From: Gonatopus flavifemur
Taxonomy: Eukaryota; Arthropoda; Insecta; Hymenoptera; Dryinidae
Length of the DNA stretch: 64,000 bases
Assembly: GCA_018340375.1 (NCBI GenBank)
Contig: JAFFJZ010000017.1
Coordinates: forward strand, 4,268,001 to 4,332,000
Direction of reading: 5' to 3'
A program made the translations under genes and the position numbers. Positions 56,436 through 64,000 of this stretch are shown here, one piece after another (within the stretch, counting starts at the first letter, position 1; each line of letters begins with the position of its first letter). Under the pieces are notes generated by a model that searched no databases, had not been told where the DNA came from, and saw only the letters and a program-made list of their open reading frames with translations.

Positions 56436-57230
56436 TTATTGCTTTTCAAAGAAATATATATACGAGTCTTTAGCATTGCGTGGCCAATGCCGCTCTGCAA
56501 CTTGCAGATCATGAATAAATATCCACTTTATACCTTTACTTCGTAACATGCATGTGAAATTATCTTCAGAAATATTTTTACCCTGATGAAAAACAACAGC
56601 TATAACTTTATAAAAGTGTTGTGCAATTATAATTTTCAAAGTGGGTACTGCTTTAATGTTTATATTCTCTACCTCTGTTGCTTCAACATTATTGTGATTA
56701 AACATCATCAATTGCACAATTACATATTGTTCTGACGCTGTTATAAATGATTTTTTAGTTTTATGCAAGTAATTACAATTGTCACAAGAATCTTCGAAAA
56801 TTTTCGATGTTGAAAAATTGAACTTGAATATTTCTTGAAACTCAAATGATTTTTGTGAAATTGGAGGTAGCCCAAGACGTGTAACACAATTTGTACCAAC
56901 AATATTTTCGGTATATTCACATTTCGTACATTCCGTTACGGTAGTTATTTGGTGCTTCACTAAATTTTTAATAGCCATTGAATTTTCGCAAATAGAAGCG
57001 ATGAATTCTCCTGCATCTTGTGAGTGATTATGCAAGTATTGTGGACCTGCAAGCTGTTTTAAAGCTATGATATCGAGGTTTTTTTGCGAATTGTAGTTCT
57101 GAATTGAAATATTTATGATGTCATTGGGGTCAGATAAAAGTAATTGTTTTGTCTTAGAAGCACAGTACAATATACACTGCATTACTGCATTCAAATGAGA
57201 AGAAACACCGTCAACATTAGGAAGACCCAT
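56436..57230 (-). CDS. USP-like (deubiquitinase-fold) protein, probably inactive
   Basis: A 264-residue frame that follows the layout of ubiquitin-specific proteases. The opening is MGLPNVDGVSSHLNAVMQC, where families read G-L-x-N-x-G-N-T-C-Y-x-N-A; next is NHSQDAGEFI for the QQDAHEFL box. Two Cys pairs follow (CTKCEYTEN; CDNCNYLH), like the zinc-binding fingers, and the C-terminal half has NFTCMLRSKGIKWIFIHD and DSYIYFFEKQ where active enzymes have a GHY...W...Y-x-L-F-Y pattern. The catalytic Cys is Ser and the catalytic His is Asn, so hydrolysis is unlikely. No stop interrupts the frame. It is shorter than usual catalytic domains and has no host-gene context, so it may belong to a mobile element. 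Confidence 0.65.
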   Translation of the reverse strand: MGLPNVDGVSSHLNAVMQCILYCASKTKQLLLSDPNDIINISIQNYNSQKNLDIIALKQLAGPQYLHNHSQDAGEFIASICENSMAIKNLVKHQITTVTECTKCEYTENIVGTNCVTRLGLPPISQKSFEFQEIFKFNFSTSKIFEDSCDNCNYLHKTKKSFITASEQYVIVQLMMFNHNNVEATEVENINIKAVPTLKIIIAQHFYKVIAVVFHQGKNISEDNFTCMLRSKGIKWIFIHDLQVAERHWPRNAKDSYIYFFEKQ

Positions 57231-57339
57231 TACGTTTAACGCGTGAGTTTCTGTTGATTTTCCATCAATATTTTGGCCCCTGGATTATATATTATCCAAT
57301 ATCCTTATTCCTGAGTACCCAGGTGAAAAAGTTTTTTCA

Positions 57340-58925
57340 GTGAGTAAATTCTTTGAGTAAAATTACAGGTGGATCAAGAAAAAGTAGAAAGGAAGCAGGT
57401 ATACTACACATCTGTATGTTACTTACCACCACGATCAATATCATCAGGTAGCGTAGAAGGAAAATGAAGAAAAGGCAGAAGTGCAGTGGATATATAAGTC
57501 CTTGCGTTGAATAATACCACTATCAGATTCTTCCAACAGAATCATAGGTGGATGAGGAAAAAGCAAAAAGGATGTAGATGTACCATACATCTGTACGTTA
57601 AATCCTACCATGATCATTAGCGTTGAAGGAAAATGCAGAAAAGATAGGAGCGCAATGGATATATCACAAATCTTTGCATCGGGTGCATTCCACTGAACAA
57701 TTGACGAATGATTAGAGAGACTGTTTAGGATCAACTCAACGAAAATTGAGCAGATACAATATTCTGATTATAGAAATTGTTGCAGAACAACTACAGGTCA
57801 ACTTGACTGATGTGACTGGATGTGACAATTCATTCTGAACGTTTTTTTCCATAGTTCCATCTTTTCAGTTGTTCCATTCAAGCTGGATTATATTTGTGTT
57901 ATTACAAACCATCATTTTCATCTCTACTTATCTTGGTTTTGGAATGATTCAATTCTCAAATATCATGAATTTTATTGAATTGTCATAGAGTATTTTGGGT
58001 TGAGAGATTTAGTAACTCTAGGATCCATGAAATGTTCAAAATGTATTCAAAGTGATTCATGATCATTAAAAAGCAATATTGTATCAAATATCCAAACCAT
58101 TTAATATTCATAATATTTGAGAATTGAATCATTCCAAAACCAAGATAAGTGAAGATAAAAATGATGGTTAGTAATAACACAAATATAATCCAGCTTGAAT
58201 GGAACAACTGAAAAGATGGAACTTTGGAAGAAAACATTCAGAATGAATTGTCACATCCAGTCACATCAGTCAAGTTGACCTGTAGTTGTTCTGCAACAAT
58301 TTCTATAATCAAAATATTGTATCTGCTCAATTTTCGTTGAGTTGATCCTAAACAGTCTCTCTAATCATTCGTCAATTGGTCAGTGGAATGCACCCGATGC
58401 AAAGATTTGTGGTATATCCACTGCGCTCCTATTTTTTCTGCATTTTCCTTCAACGCTACCTAATGATCATGGTAGGATTTAACGTACAGATGTATGGTAG
58501 ATCAACATCCTTTTTGCTTTTTCTTCATCCACCTATGATTCTGTTGGAAGAATCTGATAGTGGTATTATTCAATGCAAGGACTTGTATATCCACTGCACT
58601 TCTGCCTTTTCTTCATCTTCCTATGACGCTGCCTAATGACATTGATCATTGTAGTACGTAACATAAAGATGTATGGTGACATGCATCCTTCTCGCTTTTT
58701 CTTCATCTACCTGTGATTCTATTGGAAGAATCTGATAATAGTGTAACTAACGCAAGGACCTGTGGTATATCCACTGCACTCTCTTACCTTCTCTTCATTT
58801 TCCTTCTATGCTACCTGATGATATTGATCGTGGTGGTAAGTAACATACAGATGTATAGTATACCTGCATCCTTTCTACTTTTTCTTGATCCACCTGTAAT
58901 TTTACTCAAAGAATCTAGGGAAACC
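57340..58925. repeat. 1.6 kb inverted repeat with internal tandem units
   Basis: The left arm (about 57340-57967) and right arm (about 58106-58925) are inverted copies around a spacer of about 140 bp. Each arm contains units of about 150-170 bp sharing CTTTTTCTTCATCCACCT and AGAATCTGATAGTGGTATTA. The right arm has one more unit. Matching frames on opposite strands are consequences of the inversion. Confidence 0.8.
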
Positions 58926-60037
58926 GTTTTGTACATAGTTCATAATTTTGATTCAGGATGTCATATTTTAGCATACCTGAAGTGCTCGGTGACTAACCTT
59001 ATTTTCAAATGTTTTTCAAACTTGCTATAATTGAATTTACATTCATTATCTATTCACTATTCTGTTCCATTATTTGTTCACAATTCTGATTGCGGAATAG
59101 TGGATTCCATTAGAGATTATGGTATATCCATTATACTTTTGCCTGTAAAAAAAATAGCACATAAACTTCAATAATCACCCTTGAGCAGGCTCGGTATGAT
59201 CTTTTTCATCGATTGCCTATGATTCTAATTAGAGAAATCGACAGTGGAGCCTTCCGAAGTAGCTGGTCATCTGGTTTTGATCAGCTACTTCGGAAGGCTG
59301 CAGTAGTTGACTGTCCGTCAGAACTTATGATATATCTCCGACTTTCTGGTATGTGGAGGAATTGCAAATAAACTTGAATCTTTTCCCTTGAGCATGCTCG
59401 ATATGATCCATTTGATCATTGAAAATGTTCCAACGACTCTAGCAGGAGAACCTGATAGTAGATTGTTTGTAAGGGGGTTATGGTATATCCGATAAGATTT
59501 CACCTAAAAAGTAATGCATAAATTTGAATCATTATTTTCGACTAGACCTTGTATGATTTATTTGATCATCAGCCTGTGGTTCTGGTGGTGAGAACCAACA
59601 GTAGCAGACTGTTCATGAGGGATTACAGTATTTCTGCTGAGCTGTTGTCTGTGAAGGAATATTGTATTTTACAAATAATACATCATACAGAGCTTACCTG
59701 TGTATATACCAATTTCCTGAATGTAGCAAATAGATTTATTTATACCTCTCTTAAACTTTTTCTGTTTTTTTTTACAAATAACCTCTTCATCATTTATTCA
59801 TTAATCCATTCAGGAATTTTTTCAAGTCAAATATAAAAGTATATATAATTCCAGGTTATTTGTGTGCGTTTGATTGGTGTTATAATGACCTGTAATACCT
59901 GTAATGTAGTTTAACCTGCAATTCAGAATTCATACATTTTTCAATTATTCTTTTAATATTATAATAGCCTATCAACACATCGCCTCATTGATAGGTTATT
60001 TGTTTATGTTTTGACAATGTATAGACCTAGGGATCCT
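58926..60037. repeat. Degenerate tandem-repeat tail and short hairpin
   Basis: Decayed relatives of the same unit continue (GGTATATCC, GCATGCTCGATATGATC words near 59120, 59330, 59480, 59550). A perfect 18-bp stem, AGCCTTCCGAAGTAGCTG, lies at 59248-59299 with a 16-base loop. No gene recognised. Confidence 0.5.
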
Positions 60038-61822
60038 TTAACGAGGGATCGGACAATCACGGCTGATTACGGATTGGTCGGTCGCCATTAGTGGGATATT
60101 TGGGTTTGCAGTGGAAATATATAGCCTAAGAATTCTGTTAGCTGTGGTCAACCAACGAGCATGTGCTATTGGTCCCGGGTCACGGTTGATTAGATCTGTT
60201 GAACAGGATCCTGAATCAATGCTGAGAGCAATCTCGTGTAAATATCTTTGATCTTTACTGAGGATTTTGAAATCAATCTCTGGCAGAACGCAGCTGATCG
60301 GCTGAAAATCAACCACAGGCAACGACTCATATTCTGCAAGTTGTTTGCAGATAGCACCTGTGAATGAATGAGGACCACTTGTTCCCCCATCAAGATCTTC
60401 GATGAGATGCCGCAAAGGCAATTCGTTAAAGTGCATGAGGCAGATAACCCATTGTAAGGGTTTTTGTAATTTCATCTCAATATGTTTAATGGCTCCATTT
60501 TTCCAGCCAGTATTTGTTGCTGTACCATCGCAACCGATAACTGCAATACCAGATGTATCTATAGCATTGTCTTCGAAGTACCTCACAATGCTGAGGGCTG
60601 TATCCTTTCCGGTATTTGAATCTGGTACTATATGGCAAACATATTTTGAGCCAGGTTCCTCAATAACAGAAATATGTTCTTCTTTTTCCTCTGTTTGGTA
60701 GCGTTTACCGTTTCTTTCTTCTAAGTACAGTGCAGTACAGTTATCTGATCTGCCGTCAAAGTACAAACACTTAGGACCCTCTGCTTGTCGCTCAATAAGC
60801 TGCGCTTCAACTTAACTAGCTCTGCATTTTTCTTTCTCACGTCTAATCTTGCTTCGATCAATAATCATAGATGAATTTTCATTAGTGACTAATCCCACAT
60901 CTTTCAGCACGCTTGAAGCTATGGCTGCTGCTGCTCTGTCAGAAACCCCATACCGATCACATATCCCCCCAGTTGCTGGCAATGACAAACGCATTTGTTT
61001 TTTTTCAGAAACAAAAGACGTTGAGCGTGGGAACTGAAAGGTTGCATCGTGCTGTTCATTGTCACTTTCTCCAAAATGTTTATTTTCTGTTTCAGGAATA
61101 GTGCTAAAAGAAGACGGACCTGCAGCAATTTCTATAGAGGAGTGCTGCAGAAGATTACTACGTTCTTTCCTCTGCATTTGTTTTGTCAATCTTTTGGTTT
61201 CTGTCAAATCTTTGGCTCCAATTTTCCCCTTCCTCAAATACCTTTGTGCATACAGAAACTTGAGTTCTATTACAGGTATTTTTCTGTCTTTAGGGCACCT
61301 GCATTGAATGACAACAGGATTGGAGCAAATGCATGCACTAAAAGATTTGTTGCCAATGCACTCAAATGTCATAGGGCATTTACATGTAGAAATATCGAAT
61401 AAAGTTTCACATGACTCTTGGATAAAGTTCTTGTACTTTTCATGTGTTTTTTCCCTGTTGTGAGATTTTCTGAGAACATAATATTTGTCATGCAGGACTT
61501 TTATTTTTTGTATTATTCTGGCATGAGAAACGGCAGGAATGGAAGCTTTGCAATACAATGCTTCCAATTGTGAGGCTACACTGCTAGCCACTAAAGAAAA
61601 GTTGACTTTCTTCCCGGAGCACAGTCTATATCTTTCCTGGTGAAAAGCTCTCACGACATCCGCAGATGTTGGGAGGAAGGAAAGCGGCAATGGTCTTGGA
61701 GCCCCGAAGAAAGGACACGCCGTGTCTTCACGTGTCAGGGACATTGATAACCGATAATCAAGAATGTGTATATGGAAATATATGCAATGCACACAAGTGC
61801 GTGTGGATGTTCTATAAGACAC
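60038..61822 (-). pseudogene. Putative transposase of an unassigned arthropod family
   Basis: One frame with a single TAA at 60812-60814. The N-terminal half has Cys clusters (CKCPMTFECIG, CICSNPVVIQCRC) that could bind zinc. The C-terminal half has IAVIGCDGTATNTGWKNGAI, LQWVICLMHFNELPLRHLI, DGGTSGPHSFTGAI and HARWLTTANRILRLY, with acidic residues spaced as in RNase H-like DDE transposases. I remember similar repeated proteins in arthropod genomes but cannot name the superfamily. The start may be the Met at 61744 (MSLTREDTACPFFG). The protein is cut off near 60110, right after STANPN. Identity as a transposase is inference. Confidence 0.55.
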
Positions 61823-62924
61823 TCAGTCTGCAATAACGCTGCGACGATACAACTCTACTGTGCTACTGGATAATTAGCAAAGGCAAGTAAGGAATGCCAG
61901 ACATTGAGTTTATGCCCCATAAGCAATTTCAGTTCAATAATTGAAGCGATAAGGATATTCTATTATAATACATCGGAAATTGTTTCGATGTAACTGTAAG
62001 GCGTCGACACCTATTTAGGGTGATTTGAGAGGAAAACGTGCTTTCTGACCCCGTGCAGGCTTTCTGTGTTACCCCCTCCCCGTGAAGGGAGGAGGGGGAT
62101 ATGTTTTTTTTCCATTAAAAATCTCAACATAATGCGACAAACCAAAAATTAGCTCGATCGGACAATAATTAAGCAACCTGGAATATTTTGAAATATCCTT
62201 GAATTTTCGATGAAATTCAAAAACTTTAAACGAAATGCGCGAGTTGAAGATCTCATCCGATTTCAAAATTTTTTTTTTCCTGAGTTTGTCTCGAAGAGTA
62301 GCAACTTTTCCGCACTATTACGATTCGATTCAGAGACTTTTTTGTTTTTCACTCCACCCTAATGTACATACATCATGGAGTCTTGAAAAGTCTTATAGTG
62401 TTGATTTAAGTAATCTAAGCAAAAAGAAGAAGAATTCACCAATCCATATCCGAAGAATAACGGAGTGAAAACATTTTTCAAATCGCATATAATTAACTTT
62501 TGATTCGATATAGTTTGAATATGACATATGCATAATCATATATGAATAGAATATAATTTGCAAAACTTCTTCACTCGGGTGAATATCTCAATTCGAAGGA
62601 AAGAAAAGAATAGTGAAACAAAACAATCACCAAGGGATATCATTAGGATATTCTGGTGAATATCCTTTGCACTCCAAAATTCTGAATGCCATAAGCCTAT
62701 CACATAATTTGTACTTTAAAATCATAAAAATATCACAGATTACGATCGCTGAATGTTGGAATATAATAATTATAATTTTTATTCTTGAGTTTAAACTACG
62801 CGCTCTTATATCTTCTACTATCGTTTCTACTCTTATCAGGCGCATGTGCGCGCACGCGTATAATTGTCTCTCGTGTCTCTTTATATCCAATCGACACTTT
62901 TGTACGTTTACCACTCGGTTGATA
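61823..62924. other. No gene recognised
   Basis: AT-rich sequence with a small GC hairpin (CCCCTCCC...GGGAGGAGGGG) at about 62072-62098. Frames on both strands near the right end run into the foldback element and are not genes. Confidence 0.4.
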
Positions 62925-64000
62925 CAGGGTGATTCAAAATTCCCGCACTCTTTTTTGGGAGTAGATTCCTGATGGAATTTGAAACGATTTGTCCTTTTGC
63001 ACAATGCTCTCCGACGCATGATTTTCGAGATATAATTAATTGAAGTTGACTAATTATGAGGTGGATCCATCGGTCATTCAGGAGCGTCCTAACAGAACAA
63101 GAGAGGAAGGTGCTTGCAGAGGGCGTTTATACGATCAGCTGATCGGTATAATCGATACGATTGACCAACATACAAATTGGTAAATTTTCTATGTAGAACG
63201 ATTGAATTCGTCGACACTGTGGAAAAATTGATTATTGTCATGAATTCTTATCACGATATGCTGTAGGTGAAAGTTGTAATTTCAGTAATGATTTTTATTA
63301 CGCAGACAAATGTAGAATAGTGTTATTTCGTAGGGATAGGGATTCAAGTGGGAGAAAAAAGTATAACTACTCGTTTTCAATCAGAATTTTCATGTAAAGA
63401 AGAAAACATGAGAATTTTCATTCATCCGATACCCAATTTGAACGGTTTGATTAGTAAGTTTAACACAAGAGATTGGATTCCGAATCCTGTATTCTGATTG
63501 GTCGAGAACCAATGTATGTTAGATCAATCCTCGGCCGTTTCAAATGATTCTTCTGAAGAATGTGTTTTCGACTTATCCCAACCACAACATTGAACAATGA
63601 TGAATTCATTCGAATTCACCCCTTTTACATCATTCGATAATTATAAAGGGTTTATCGAACGTTAATAACTTACTTGAGATCACTCAAGATCATTCATGTT
63701 TAAATCAAAATCTAATTCAAATTGTGTGCAAGTTCGAGCGCGTTTCTACGTTTGGAAAATGTATTCGTCCTAAAAAGGACGGATTTGGTTAATCTTCAAA
63801 GACAATTCTTTTTCCATTTGAAATAACAATATGCCCTTTCGAGTCATATGTGCTTTGAATGAAACTGTTTCGAGCTGTCACCTGATTGGTTGATTCGTAT
63901 CACGAATGGTTGATTTGAGCTAAACAAACCGTATGTGATTACAAAGTCAATAAAGTGCAATGATTGGGTCGTATATGATGTCACACCTTGTATTTTCGTC
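62925..64000. mobile_element. Foldback element copy 4, cut by window edge
   Basis: Begins CAGGGTGATTCAAAATTCCC after TA and follows the 38966-40818 element through its left arm and into its spacer. It is more diverged than the others (several substitutions in the arm), so it is an independent insertion. The right arm lies outside the window. Confidence 0.9.

Noticed and set aside
49716..57230. A complete Polinton/Maverick containing the adenain-like protease
   Set aside because: No DNA polymerase B, packaging ATPase, capsid gene or retroviral-type integrase of that class was found, and no long terminal repeats pair up.
57444..58636. Matching frames on opposite strands, about 90 codons
   Set aside because: The similarity is due to the inverted repeat, not a gene pair.

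Overview
This window looks like part of an arthropod, probably insect, genome made almost entirely of transposable elements. The evidence is insect-type mariners, Ty3/gypsy and BEL/Pao retrotransposons, a LINE, many palindromic MITEs with clean target-site duplications (TSDs), and giant foldback elements. I found no convincing host gene, no rRNA, no intact tRNA, no CRISPR array and no bacterial-type operon.

Layout. (1) 0.4-8.8 kb: inverted arrays and nested MITEs. Five MITE-scale insertions and one larger element have visible TSDs, including elements nested inside each other at 5821-8804. (2) 11.2-17.5 kb: a 6.3 kb inverted-repeat element. Its roughly 1.8-2.0 kb arms are chains of smaller palindromes, and its core carries a tandem array of about 175 bp. 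(3) 17.9-32.6 kb: two nearly identical head-to-tail segments. Each has foldback sequence, a mariner (intact in copy 1, broken by three 1-bp deletions in copy 2), a gypsy 3' region, and the gypsy integrase interrupted by a 1.38 kb solo LTR. (4) 32.6-38.0 kb: the remainder of the minus-strand gypsy element, interrupted by a DD41D mariner. (5) 38.97-40.82 kb: a complete 1.85 kb foldback element. Other copies lie at 17.9, 24.7 and 62.9 kb. (6) 40.9-42.2 kb: a 5'-truncated LINE. (7) 42.795-48.121 kb: the most interesting item, a complete but decayed Transib/RAG1-like element. It has perfect 29-bp terminal inverted repeats (TIRs) that begin with CACAGTG, the vertebrate RSS heptamer, and a 5-bp CGACG TSD. 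(8) 49.7-57.2 kb: an orphan adenain-like cysteine protease, a decayed BEL/Pao element and a USP-like protein without its catalytic Cys and His. (9) 57.3-64 kb: a 1.6 kb inverted repeat, degenerate tandem repeats, a decayed putative transposase and a further foldback copy cut by the window edge.

The genes do not form a cellular pathway. They are mobile-element proteins (transposases, Gag-Pol parts, proteases), and only the copy 1 mariner transposase, the adenain-like ORF and the USP-like ORF are uninterrupted. The order of nesting gives a relative history. For example, the gypsy element is older than its solo LTR and its DD41D mariner insertion, and the duplication at 17.9-32.6 kb is later than the mariner and the solo LTR that both copies carry.
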